DNA from: Hydrogenophaga intermedia
GTDB taxonomy: Bacteria; Pseudomonadota; Gammaproteobacteria; Burkholderiales; Burkholderiaceae_C
Direction of reading: 5' to 3'
Length of the DNA stretch: 41,168 nt
Assembly: GCF_000723405.1 (NCBI RefSeq)
Contig: NZ_CCAE010000039.1
Span: forward strand, 1-41,168
Shown here: positions 21,016-28,911 of the stretch, one piece after another
Numbering within the stretch: position 1 is the stretch's first letter
Layout of the letters: each line of letters opens with the position of its first letter
Made by a program: the position numbers and the translations under genes
The notes under the pieces: model-generated
The model's database searches: none
What the model saw: only the letters and a program-made list of their open reading frames with translations
Told to the model about the DNA's origin: nothing

Positions 21016-22751
21016 CAGAACGCCTCCTCCACCGGCTCGGTGGTGACGATCTGCGGCTTGACGTTCATGTCCGGCTGCACGCCGAGGATGCGCAGGGTTT
21101 CCTGCACCGTCTCGCTGAACACGGGCGCGGCGACCACGCCGCCGTAGAACTTGCCGTCGGTGGGCTCGTCGATCATCACCGCGACGATGATGCGCGGCTG
21201 CTCGATCGGCGCCATGCCGACGAAGAAGCCCCGGTACTTGCCTTCGGCGTAGCCATTGCCTTCCTGCTTGCGCGCGGTGCCGGTCTTGCCGCCCACCGAG
21301 TAGCCCATGGTCTGCGCGCGCGTGGCGCTGCCGCCGGGCTGCGCGGCCATGGCCAGCATGTCGCGCACGGCGCGCGCGTTGCGCTCGCTGAACACGCGCA
21401 CGCCCTGCGCGGGCGTATCGCTCTTGAGCAGGGTCAGCGGAATGAGTTCGCCGTCGCGCGCGAAGATGGTGTAGGCCTGTGCGAGCTGGTAGATCGAGAC
21501 GGACAGGCCATAGCCGTAGCTCATGGTGGCCTGTTCGATGGGGCGCCAGGTCTTGTAGGGCCGCAGCCGGCCGGCCACGGCGCCGGGGAACGGCACCTGC
21601 GGCTTCTGACCGAAACCGACCTGCGCGTACATCTCCCACATCTCGCGCGGGCTCATCTGCATGGCCATCTTGACCGTGCCTACGTTGCTGGACTTCTGGA
21701 TCACCTCGGCCACCGTCAACACGTCCTTGGGGTGCGTGTCGCGGATGGTGGAGCCGCCGATGGTGATGCGACCGGGCGCCGTCTGTATGAGCGTGGTCGG
21801 CTTGACCAAACCCTTGTCGAGCGCGAGCGCGGCGATGAAGGGCTTCATCGTCGAGCCGGGCTCGAAGGTGTCGGTGAGCACGCGGTTGCGCAACTGCTCG
21901 CCACTGAGGTTGCGGCGCTGGTTCGGGTCGTAGCTGGGGTAGTTGGCCAGGGCCAGCACCTCACCGGTGGTGGTGTCGATGACGATCACGCTGCCGGCCT
22001 TCGCCTTGTGCTGCAGCACGGCCTGGCGCAGCTTCTGCCAGGCGAAGTACTGCACCTTGCTGTCGATGGACAGGGCAAGGTCGGGGCCGTCCACGGGCGG
22101 CACCACGTCCTGCACGTCCTCGACGACGCGTCCCAGGCGGTCCTTGATCACGCGGCGCGAGCCGGCCTTGCCCGCGAGTTCCTGGTTGAACGCCAACTCC
22201 ACGCCCTCCTGGCCGCGGTCTTCCACGTTGGTGAAGCCCACCACGTGCGCCGTGGCCTCGCCCTCGGGGTAGCGGCGCTTGTACTCGCGGCGCTGGTAAA
22301 TGCCCTTGATGTCCAGCGCGGCGATCTTCTGCGCGATGGGTTCGTCCACCTGTCGCTTGACCCAGACGAAGGTCTTGTCGTTGTCGGCCAGGCGCTTGCG
22401 CAGTTCGGCCAGCGGCATGTCGAGCAGCTTCGCCAGCTCGCGCATCTTCGGGTGGTTCTTTTCCACGTCCTCGGGGATGGCCCAGATGCTCTGAGCCACC
22501 ACGCTGGAGGCGAGGATCAGGCCGTTGCGGTCGAGCACGCGGCCGCGGTTGGCGGGCAGTTCGAGGTTGCGAGCGAAGCGCACCTCGCCCTGACGCTTGA
22601 AGAAATCATTGCCGATGACCTGCACGTAGGCGGCGCGCCCCGCCAGCCCAGCAAAGGCCAGCGCCAGGCCGGCGACGATGAACTTGCTGCGCCAGACGGG
22701 CGTCTTGCTGGCCAGCAGCGGGCTGGAGGCGTAGTTGATGCTGCGGCTCAT
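21015..22751 (-). CDS. ftsI: penicillin-binding protein 3, septal transpeptidase FtsI
   Basis: FtsI is the class B penicillin-binding protein that crosslinks septal peptidoglycan with FtsW. The 578-residue product has one N-terminal transmembrane helix (about residues 24-46) and a PBP dimerisation domain (about 65-220, with NRGRVLDRNGLILA). The transpeptidase domain follows, with the active-site Ser300 in STMK (300-303), SSN (354-356) and KTGT (489-492). It overlaps ftsL by four bases and murE by one. Confidence 0.98.
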   Translation of the reverse strand: MSRSINYASSPLLASKTPVWRSKFIVAGLALAFAGLAGRAAYVQVIGNDFFKRQGEVRFARNLELPANRGRVLDRNGLILASSVVAQSIWAIPEDVEKNHPKMRELAKLLDMPLAELRKRLADNDKTFVWVKRQVDEPIAQKIAALDIKGIYQRREYKRRYPEGEATAHVVGFTNVEDRGQEGVELAFNQELAGKAGSRRVIKDRLGRVVEDVQDVVPPVDGPDLALSIDSKVQYFAWQKLRQAVLQHKAKAGSVIVIDTTTGEVLALANYPSYDPNQRRNLSGEQLRNRVLTDTFEPGSTMKPFIAALALDKGLVKPTTLIQTAPGRITIGGSTIRDTHPKDVLTVAEVIQKSSNVGTVKMAMQMSPREMWEMYAQVGFGQKPQVPFPGAVAGRLRPYKTWRPIEQATMSYGYGLSVSIYQLAQAYTIFARDGELIPLTLLKSDTPAQGVRVFSERNARAVRDMLAMAAQPGGSATRAQTMGYSVGGKTGTARKQEGNGYAEGKYRGFFVGMAPIEQPRIIVAVMIDEPTDGKFYGGVVAAPVFSETVQETLRILGVQPDMNVKPQIVTTEPVEEAF

Positions 22752-23059
22752 CGCGCGCCCTCCCCTTCGGCCTGCGGCGCGGGTGCCGGCGCGGTGGCGC
22801 GGCCGCTCACGTACTGCGTGATACCGGGCGTGACCTGGCGCATTTGCAAGTGCCGCGTGGCGAGCTGCTGCACCCGCGCGGGTGCGGCCTGCGCGCGGCG
22901 CTGTACCGCCAGTTGCTCGTGATCGGCATCGAGCTGCTTGGCCTGCGACTGCGCGCGGTAGAGCGCGGAGTACAGGCGGCGCGACTCGTACTGGGTGTGC
23001 ACCAGGTAGAAGGCACTGGCCAGCACAGCCAGCAACAGCACGAGGTTCAAACGAATCAT
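22748..23059 (-). CDS. ftsL: cell division protein FtsL
   Basis: FtsL is a small bitopic divisome protein that forms a complex with FtsB and FtsQ. The 103-residue product has one transmembrane helix (about residues 3-20, NLVLLLAVLASAFYLVHT) and a periplasmic coiled coil (YESRRLYSALYRAQSQAKQL). A low-complexity Ala/Pro C-terminus follows. Its ATG lies inside the stop region of a 30-codon frame formed by a REP-like repeat, so its translation may depend on coupling through that frame. Confidence 0.93.
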   Translation of the reverse strand: MIRLNLVLLLAVLASAFYLVHTQYESRRLYSALYRAQSQAKQLDADHEQLAVQRRAQAAPARVQQLATRHLQMRQVTPGITQYVSGRATAPAPAPQAEGEGAR

Positions 23060-23148
23060 GACAAGGCCCCCACGCTGGCCACTGCGTGTGCTGCGCTGCC
23101 CCCCGAGGGGGCGCGAGCTTGCTTGGGGCGGCCCGGCGCAGCGCTCAT
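23056..23148 (-). CDS. possible 30-codon coupling frame made from a repeat
   Basis: ATG 23148 overlaps the rsmH stop as ATGA, and the frame ends in TCATGA, whose TGA overlaps the ftsL ATG. The predicted 30-residue product begins [20 protein letters not shown] and has no hydrophobic segment. Nearly all of it is repeat sequence (hairpin at 23090-23142). The exact fit of both ends suggests that ribosomes could pass from rsmH to ftsL through it. I do not claim a functional peptide. Confidence 0.4.
   Translation of the reverse strand: MSAAPGRPKQARAPSGGSAAHAVASVGALS
23090..23142. repeat. REP-like GC-rich hairpin between rsmH and ftsL
   Basis: GCTGCGC (23090-23096) pairs with GCGCAGC (23136-23142). 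Inside it, CCCCC-CGA-GGGGG forms a second small hairpin, followed by the AGCTTGCTTGGGGCGGCCCG segment. From memory, very similar sequences are repeated many times in Comamonadaceae genomes, usually between genes. Only one copy is in this window, so the repeat status rests on that recollection. Confidence 0.6.
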
Positions 23149-24071
23149 GCCACCCCCGTTCGTGTGGCCACGCGCATGACGGCGCTGCGCGCGCGCGGGT
23201 TGCCTTGCACCTCGGCGTCGGAGGGCATCACGCGGCGCACGTCGGCCAGGCGCGTGGGCGCGGGCTCGGCGAAGGGTGCACGGCGGTCGACCACGGTGCG
23301 CGAGTGGCGCGCCATGAACTGCTTGACCGGGCGGTCTTCCAGGGAGTGGAAGCTGATGACCACGAGGCGACCTTGGGGCTTGAGCAGGTGCAGGCTGGCC
23401 TCTAGCGCCTGTTGCAACTCTTCAAGCTCGGCGTTGATGAAAATCCGAAGAGCCTGAAATGTGCGCGTTGCAGGGTCCTTGCCCGGCTCGCGGGTTTTGA
23501 CCGCGCCAGCCACGATTTCGGCCAGCTCGCCGGTGGTTCGAACAGGGCCCCGTTCCTGTCGGCGACGATCAATCGCCTTTGCAATCTGTGCAGCAAACCG
23601 TTCTTCGCCATAGTCACGGATGACCTCCGTCAGGGTGGGGATGGGCACCGTCTCCAGCCACTGGGCAACGCTCTGGCCACGCGTGGTGTCCATGCGCATG
23701 TCCAGCGGACCGTCGTGGCGAAAAGAAAAACCCCGCGCGGGGTCGTCGATCTGTGGAGAGCTCACGCCAAGGTCCATGAGCAGGCCGTCGGCACTGGCCG
23801 GGGGCAAGTCGGCGATGGCCGCGAAGCCGCTGTGGTGCACCGTCACGCGCGCGTCCTGCGCGGCGAGCTGGCGCGCCACCTCGATGGCCTGGGGATCCTT
23901 GTCGAAGACGGTCAGCCGCCCCTGGGGCGACAGCCTCTGCAGGATGGCGCGGCTGTGCCCGCCGCGGCCGAAGGTGGCATCGACGTAGTGGCCGTCCGGG
24001 TTGATCGACAGCGCCTGCACGGCTTCGGTCAACAGGACGGTCAGATGGCTCCATGTCGTCTCCACCGCCAC
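23145..24071 (-). CDS. rsmH: 16S rRNA (cytosine(1402)-N(4))-methyltransferase
   Basis: RsmH (MraW) methylates N4 of C1402 in the 16S rRNA decoding region using S-adenosylmethionine. The 308-residue product shows [18 protein letters not shown] (SAM-binding), [44 protein letters not shown] and [16 protein letters not shown]. It starts two bases after the mraZ stop. Codon use is odd in the middle: between 23538 and 23618, 17 of 27 codons end in A or T, in sharp contrast with its neighbours. Confidence 0.97.
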   Translation of the reverse strand: MAVETTWSHLTVLLTEAVQALSINPDGHYVDATFGRGGHSRAILQRLSPQGRLTVFDKDPQAIEVARQLAAQDARVTVHHSGFAAIADLPPASADGLLMDLGVSSPQIDDPARGFSFRHDGPLDMRMDTTRGQSVAQWLETVPIPTLTEVIRDYGEERFAAQIAKAIDRRRQERGPVRTTGELAEIVAGAVKTREPGKDPATRTFQALRIFINAELEELQQALEASLHLLKPQGRLVVISFHSLEDRPVKQFMARHSRTVVDRRAPFAEPAPTRLADVRRVMPSDAEVQGNPRARSAVMRVATRTGVA

Positions 24072-24073
24072 CC

Positions 24074-24490
24074 TTAGAAGGAAAAGTCCTTGAACACGTC
24101 GGGCATCTCGGCCTTCATGGCCTCGGCCTCTTGCGAGGCATACACCTGGGCGTCCCAGAGTTCAAGGTAGGCCCCCATGCCGAGCAGCACGACGTCCTTG
24201 CTGATGCCGGCGCCGGCACGCAACTCCGGCGAGACGAGGACGCGGCCGGTGCCATCGACCTCGACGTCCATGGCATTGCCGAGGAAGATGCGCTTCCACC
24301 ACTGGGCCTGCATGGGCAGGTTGGCGATGCGGCCACGGAATTCCTCCCAGGCCTCGCGGGGGAAGACCATGAGGCAGCCGTGGGGGTGTTTGGTGATCGT
24401 GAGGGAGCCGCCCAGGGCGTCGCGGTGCCGGGTCGGCACGGAGAGCCGCCCCTTGGCATCGAGACTGAGCGAAGACGCGCCCTGGAACAC
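24074..24490 (-). CDS. mraZ: transcriptional regulator MraZ
   Basis: MraZ is an AbrB-like DNA-binding protein that forms ring oligomers and represses the dcw promoter. The product contains two MraZ repeats, each with the DXXXR signature: [17 protein letters not shown] near the start and [17 protein letters not shown] in the second half. I chose GTG 24490 (product [15 protein letters not shown], 138 residues) because MraZ proteins normally begin at this point and a GAGG ribosome-binding site lies about ten bases upstream. The in-frame ATG at 24523 would add 11 atypical residues and would overlap the operator boxes. Confidence 0.93.
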   Translation of the reverse strand: MFQGASSLSLDAKGRLSVPTRHRDALGGSLTITKHPHGCLMVFPREAWEEFRGRIANLPMQAQWWKRIFLGNAMDVEVDGTGRVLVSPELRAGAGISKDVVLLGMGAYLELWDAQVYASQEAEAMKAEMPDVFKDFSF

Positions 24491-24516
24491 CGCTTTTGAC
24501 CCTCGGATGGCAGATG

Positions 24517-24543
24517 CCACCACTTAATTGCACTAAATCCCAC
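24517..24543 (-). promoter_or_regulatory. MraZ operator boxes
   Basis: On the minus strand GTG recurs at exact 10-base intervals: GTGGGATTTA, GTGCAATTAA, GTGGTGGCAT. Known MraZ sites are TGGG-type direct repeats with about 10-base periodicity just upstream of mraZ. The first and third boxes match well and the middle one weakly. The boxes overlap the expected transcription start of the candidate promoter, which fits autorepression. Confidence 0.7.
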
Positions 24544-24550
24544 TGTAGCA
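24542..24550 (-). promoter_or_regulatory. candidate extended -10 of the mraZ/dcw promoter
   Basis: TGCTACAGT on the minus strand fits an extended -10 (TGn plus TACAGT). A start about seven bases on would fall inside the MraZ boxes. No good -35 is visible, which is tolerable for an extended -10 promoter. Confidence 0.4.
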
Positions 24551-24695
24551 GGAAAACACTCCCGCGCCAGGGGTTGAGTACACATTTTTTCAATGAAATC
24601 AACCACTTAGAGCTGATTTCGAGGGAGCTTGGACGCCAAAAAGCACATAAAAAGCAAGCACTTACAACAGGCAGTGCAAGTGAAGCTTCAAAACG

Positions 24696-24727
24696 GAAAC
24701 GCCCGGGGGACGTTCCACGGGCGTTTC
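24696..24727 (-). terminator. intrinsic terminator, probably of the hslVU transcript
   Basis: A perfect 10-bp stem, GAAACGCCCG (24696-24705) with CGGGCGTTTC (24718-24727), encloses a 12-base loop. On the minus strand the stem is followed by CGTTTTG, and the A-rich/T-rich stem ends add to the usual terminator look. It lies between hslU and the mraZ promoter, so it would separate hslVU transcription from the dcw cluster. Confidence 0.65.
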
Positions 24728-24776
24728 ACGAGGCGACGGGCGGTGGGGGTGTTGGCTTGGCTTTCTCCGGGGGCTC

Positions 24777-24903
24777 CGGTCATCGGCGCTCGGGTGTCCG
24801 GCTCCGCGACTGTCCCCCGGAGCGGATCGCTGGCGCGCTCCGCTCCTCCTCCTTTATGTCGCTACGCCGGACACCCGATCACCGACGACCTCGTGGGCAC
24901 TCG
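24777..24903 (+). repeat. hairpin element A2, near-identical copy of A1
   Basis: It is identical to 6654-6780 except at one position (24895). It has the same orientation, so the two are direct repeats 18,123 bases apart. The nested hairpin and the internal boxes are the same as in A1. It lies between hslU and the terminator upstream of mraZ. Confidence 0.9.
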
Positions 24904-24930
24904 TCGCATGCGTACTCGACCGCTACTTCA

Positions 24931-25036
24931 GCTCGCGGGTGTGGGGTGCTCCACGCAGCGGCATAAAGGAGGAGGACCGGGCTGCAAGCCCGGTCCGGGG
25001 GACAGCCGCGGAGTGGAGCACCCCGCGACCGCGAGC
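24931..25036 (-). repeat. hairpin element C, diverged member of the same family
   Basis: Outer stems pair GCTCGCGG (24931-24938) with CCGCGAGC (25029-25036) and GGGGTGCTCCA (24943-24953) with TGGAGCACCCC (25014-25024). The inner stem pairs GGACCGGGCT (24974-24983) with AGCCCGGTCC (24987-24996). Read on the minus strand it carries the family boxes (CTCCGCGGCTGTCCCCCGGA and CCTTTATGCCGCTGCG). It begins 52 bases after the hslU stop, mirroring the position of element B after ftsZ. Confidence 0.87.
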
Positions 25037-25088
25037 GTGCGCGAGGTGCCACGAGCACAACCTGCCGAGCACAGACCCGCCCAAACGC

Positions 25089-26420
25089 TCAGAGGATGTA
25101 CCGCGACAGATCCTCGTCCTTGCTCAGCGCCCCCAGGCGTTCCTGAACGAAAGCCGCGTCGATCTTCACCGTCTGCCCTTGCAGCTTCGCCGCATCGAAG
25201 CTCACTTCGTCCAGCAAGTGCTCCATCACCGTCGACAGGCGCCGCGCCCCGATGTTCTCCGTGCGCTCATTCACCTCACACGCGATCTGCGCAAGTTGGC
25301 GAATGCCTTCGGGCGTGAACTCCAGCGTCACCCCCTCCGTCTGCAGCAGCGCCTGGTACTGCCGCACCAGCGAGGCGTGCGTCTGCGTCAGGATCGCCTC
25401 GAAGTCGTCCACCGACAGCGACTGCAACTCCACGCGGATGGGAAAACGCCCCTGCAGCTCGGGAATCAGGTCGCTCGGCTTGGACAGGTGAAACGCCCCG
25501 CTGGCAATGAAGAGGATGTGGTCCGTCTTGATCGGCCCGTACTTGGTCGACACCGTGGTGCCCTCCACCAGCGGCAGCAGGTCGCGTTGCACGCCCTGGC
25601 GCGACACCTCGGCCGTGCCGCCCGTGTCGCTGCGCGAGGTCACCTTGTCGATCTCGTCGATGAACACGATGCCGTTCTGCTCCGCGTTGTGCAGCGCGCG
25701 GGTCTTGATCTCGTCCTCGTTGACCAGCTTGGCCGCTTCCTCGTCGATGAGCAGCTTCATGGCCTCGGCGATGCGCAGCTTGCGCACCTGCTTGCGGCCG
25801 GCGCCGAACTGGCCGAACAGGCCCTTGAGTTGCTCGGCCATCTCCTCCATGCCGGCCGGGCCCATGATTTCCATCGTGGGGCGCGGCTCGGCCAGCTCGA
25901 TCTCGATCTCGCGGTCGTCGAGTTCACCTTCACGCAACTTCTTGCGGAACGCCTGGCGCGTGCTGTTGTCGGGCGTGGTCTGGGGCTCGAAGCCCACCGC
26001 GCGTGGCGGCGGGATCAGCGTGTCGAGGATGCGCTCCTCGGCCGCGTCTTCGGCGCGGGTGCGCTGCTTGCGCATCTCGCTCTCGCGGGTCTGCTTGATG
26101 GCGATGTCGGCCAGGTCGCGCACGATGCTGTCGACGTCCTTGCCGACGTAGCCCACCTCGGTGAACTTGGTGGCCTCGACCTTGATGAAGGGCGCGTCGG
26201 CCAGCTTGGCCAGCCGGCGCGCGATCTCGGTCTTGCCCACGCCCGTGGGGCCGATCATGAGGATGTTCTTGGGCGTGATCTCAGGGCGCAGCTTCTCGTC
26301 GACGAGCTGGCGGCGCCAGCGGTTGCGCAGGGCGATGGCCACGGCGCGCTTGGCGCCCTTCTGGCCGATGATGAAGCGGTCGAGCTCGGAGACGATCTCT
26401 TGCGGTGTCATGGAGGACAT
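25089..26420 (-). CDS. hslU: HslUV protease ATPase subunit HslU
   Basis: HslU is the AAA+ unfoldase that feeds substrates to the HslV peptidase. The 443-residue product shows [20 protein letters not shown], Walker A GPTGVGKT (57-64), the [16 protein letters not shown] pore segment, Walker [10 protein letters not shown] and the C-terminal sensor-2 region [16 protein letters not shown]. It ends with the RYIL tail that docks into HslV. It begins 3 bases after the hslV stop. Confidence 0.98.
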   Translation of the reverse strand: MSSMTPQEIVSELDRFIIGQKGAKRAVAIALRNRWRRQLVDEKLRPEITPKNILMIGPTGVGKTEIARRLAKLADAPFIKVEATKFTEVGYVGKDVDSIVRDLADIAIKQTRESEMRKQRTRAEDAAEERILDTLIPPPRAVGFEPQTTPDNSTRQAFRKKLREGELDDREIEIELAEPRPTMEIMGPAGMEEMAEQLKGLFGQFGAGRKQVRKLRIAEAMKLLIDEEAAKLVNEDEIKTRALHNAEQNGIVFIDEIDKVTSRSDTGGTAEVSRQGVQRDLLPLVEGTTVSTKYGPIKTDHILFIASGAFHLSKPSDLIPELQGRFPIRVELQSLSVDDFEAILTQTHASLVRQYQALLQTEGVTLEFTPEGIRQLAQIACEVNERTENIGARRLSTVMEHLLDEVSFDAAKLQGQTVKIDAAFVQERLGALSKDEDLSRYIL

Positions 26421-26423
26421 GGC

Positions 26424-26972
26424 TCAGTCCAGCGTCTCGATGGTGTGGTTCATGTTGGTGTAGATGCACAGCTCGCCCGCGATCGCAAGCGACTGGCGCA
26501 CCACGTCTTCCGCGCTGAGCTGGGTGTGGTCGACCAGGGCCTTGGCCGCGGCCTGCGCGTAGGCGCCGCCCGAGCCGATGGCCACGATGCCGTGCTCGGG
26601 TTCGAGCACGTCGCCATTGCCGGTGATCACGAGCGCGGCGGTGCGGTCGGCCACGGCCAGCATGGCCTCCAGGCGGCGCAGCACGCGGTCGGTGCGCCAG
26701 TCGCGCGTGAGTTCGATGGCGGCGCGCGCCAGGTGGCCCTGGTGTTTCTCCAGCTTGGCTTCGAAGCGCTCGAACAGAGTGAAGGCGTCGGCCGTGGCGC
26801 CGGCGAAGCCGGCGAGCACGCGGTCGTTGTAGAGCTTGCGCACCTTGCGGGCGGTGCCCTTGATCACGATGTTTCCGAGCGTGACCTGGCCGTCGCCGCC
26901 GATGGCGACCTGCACGCCCTGCGGGGTTTCCCGGCGGACGCAGACGATGGTGGTGCCGTGAAAGGATTCCAT
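26424..26972 (-). CDS. hslV: HslUV protease proteolytic subunit HslV
   Basis: HslV is a threonine peptidase related to the proteasome beta subunit. From ATG 26972 the product is 182 residues and begins [14 protein letters not shown]; processing after Gly6 would expose the catalytic Thr7. [31 protein letters not shown] and [16 protein letters not shown] are typical of the family. The open frame extends further upstream, but the family start is at MESFHG. It is operonic with hslU. Confidence 0.98.
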   Translation of the reverse strand: MESFHGTTIVCVRRETPQGVQVAIGGDGQVTLGNIVIKGTARKVRKLYNDRVLAGFAGATADAFTLFERFEAKLEKHQGHLARAAIELTRDWRTDRVLRRLEAMLAVADRTAALVITGNGDVLEPEHGIVAIGSGGAYAQAAAKALVDHTQLSAEDVVRQSLAIAGELCIYTNMNHTIETLD

Positions 26973-27062
26973 GGGGTCTGATGTGAGGGCTTTGCGCCGC
27001 CATGCAAGGGGCAGCGGTGAAACCGGATGCAAGCAACGGCCCGGCGGCCAGCCGCCGGGCCG

Positions 27063-28880
27063 TCAATCGTTGCGCAGAACGACCTTCGCGTACTCGGTGA
27101 TGCCGATGACGTGAAAGAACGCCGAGATCAGCCGGTGCACGTCGACAAACTGCACGAGCCGGTTCTGCGCGTGGTGATTGGAGACCCAGTTGAGCAAGGT
27201 TCCAGCGGCCGAAAAATCGACGCGGATGAGGTTGCGGCAGGAGAGGATCAGCACGTCGGCACCTTCCAGGCGCTGTTCCAGCATGTCGATGGTGCTCTGC
27301 GCGTCGCCCCGGATCTCGCCCGAGAGTTCGACCAGGCCCAGGTGGTTGACCGAGGAGCCGGGCTGGGAATCCATGCCCGCCTCGCCCGACAGGGTGGAGT
27401 GCACAGCCTCGATCACCGATTCGCCGAGCACCGAATGGCCTTCGTCGCCATCGCCGCGCACCGACTGGTAGCGGCAGCGGGGCCGCTCCCAACCCGGCGG
27501 GGAGAGTTCGTAGGTGACGCAGAAATCGAGCGCGGTGAGCTCGAATTCGTCGGCGCGGTTCATGAGCCGCAGCACCGCCATGCGCAGTTCCCACCAGAGC
27601 TGCTCGACATCGCGGCGGCCCGAGTGCGTCATGTTCTTCAGCACCTCGCGCAGCTTGGAGCCGCCCACGAAACGCAGGTCGACGTCCTGGTCGGTCCACA
27701 GCGTCACGATGCCCAGCAGCGCGCGGGCGGCCTTCTGGTCCATGCTGGCGAGCAGAGTCCAGTCGAGCACCCAGGGCGAGCGCGCGCGCGACAGCACGTT
27801 CTGCAGCGTGCCAACAGCGTGCGCGTCGAGCTCGGGCTCGCAGGCCCAGACGGCGCGGGCCTGCGTGGCCGCCACCGGTTCCTGGGCCGCACCGACCATG
27901 CGGTGCACCGCGGCCGGCATGTCGTACCACTGCGGGGCCGAGCGGCTGAAGCGGTTCACGAACTCCACCGCGCGGCTTTCGAACGGTGCCAACTGGCCGG
28001 TGGCACGGTACAGGTCGAACAGCGCGAGCCAGTCGGCCTCCTGGTCGACCCGCGTGCCACCTTCCGACACGGCTTCGAGCAGGCCCTGTTCGGCGCCCGC
28101 GTCGTCCCCGTTGGCAAAGCGGATCGCGGCCTCCTCGACCTCAGGGTCCTGAGCGATCTCCTGCACATCGAGCGCGTAGAAGTGCGAGGCCGAGAACTCG
28201 GAGCCCTGGCCGCTGGGTGTACCGGCGCGCGGCGCCATGAGGCCAGTGCGCGGGCCGGCACTGACCGCCTTGGCGGGGGCCGGCGCCGTGACGGCATTCG
28301 CCGCGCGCAGGTCCATGGGTTCGGTGGGCTGGTGCTCGCGCGCGCCGGGGTTGAGCAGCGGCGCGGGCTCGGTCACGTCGTACTGGGCGCGCAGGCGCGC
28401 CGGGTCCACCTGCGGCAATGGCCGGATCGGCGAGGCCTCGCGAGCCTTCTGCTGCGACGCGCCGGGCGGCTGCGCAGCGCTGTTGGGGCCGGGCGAGCCG
28501 GTGCTGGTGATGGAGTCCGCGCCCTTGGTCTTCCACCACTGCATGGACATCTGGGCTTCGATCTCGTCGATCTTCTTGAGCGTCATGGCCCGGTCGTCGG
28601 GCTTGGAGGGGATGCTGCTCTGGAAGAAGGACGGGCGCATGCCTTGCGCTTCGGCCGGGCTGCCCTCGCGCGAGCGGATCTTGCGCAGCATGTCGAATTC
28701 GCGCTTGCGCACGAAGTCGTTGCGCCGCTTGCGCTCGATCATTTCCTTGAGCGCGGCCTTGCTGTACTCGCTCTCGCGGTCCGACTGGCGCGTGTCCAGG
28801 TCCGCCCAACTCGTGGTCGGGTGGCGAACGAATTTCACCACCTTGGAAAGAAAGCCGCCGCTGGAGTCGTCCTTGGACAT
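27063..28880 (-). CDS. large hypothetical protein with a C-terminal STAS-like domain
   Basis: From ATG 28880 the product is 605 residues, starting MSKDDSSGGFLSKVVKFVRH. The N-terminal 130 residues are highly charged and helical (ALKEMIERKRRNDFVRKREF). A Pro/Ala-rich linker (about 130-225) is followed by a helical region with tetratricopeptide-like character (about 235-310). The rest resembles two STAS-like modules, the last ending GADVLILSCRNLIRVDFSAAGTLLNW, where a STAS-type strand-helix pattern is visible. STAS domains usually bind nucleotides or partner proteins. No clear phosphorylatable Ser is evident. Its position between dksA and hslV gives no firm clue to its role. Confidence 0.65.
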   Translation of the reverse strand: MSKDDSSGGFLSKVVKFVRHPTTSWADLDTRQSDRESEYSKAALKEMIERKRRNDFVRKREFDMLRKIRSREGSPAEAQGMRPSFFQSSIPSKPDDRAMTLKKIDEIEAQMSMQWWKTKGADSITSTGSPGPNSAAQPPGASQQKAREASPIRPLPQVDPARLRAQYDVTEPAPLLNPGAREHQPTEPMDLRAANAVTAPAPAKAVSAGPRTGLMAPRAGTPSGQGSEFSASHFYALDVQEIAQDPEVEEAAIRFANGDDAGAEQGLLEAVSEGGTRVDQEADWLALFDLYRATGQLAPFESRAVEFVNRFSRSAPQWYDMPAAVHRMVGAAQEPVAATQARAVWACEPELDAHAVGTLQNVLSRARSPWVLDWTLLASMDQKAARALLGIVTLWTDQDVDLRFVGGSKLREVLKNMTHSGRRDVEQLWWELRMAVLRLMNRADEFELTALDFCVTYELSPPGWERPRCRYQSVRGDGDEGHSVLGESVIEAVHSTLSGEAGMDSQPGSSVNHLGLVELSGEIRGDAQSTIDMLEQRLEGADVLILSCRNLIRVDFSAAGTLLNWVSNHHAQNRLVQFVDVHRLISAFFHVIGITEYAKVVLRND

Positions 28881-28911
28881 GGAACCGGGCCGTGGATCGA
28901 TCAGCCGGCGC

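Noticed and set aside
24491..24523. Longer mraZ starting at ATG 24523
   Set aside because: The family begins at the VFQGAS position with a proper ribosome-binding site. The longer form would overlap the operator boxes.
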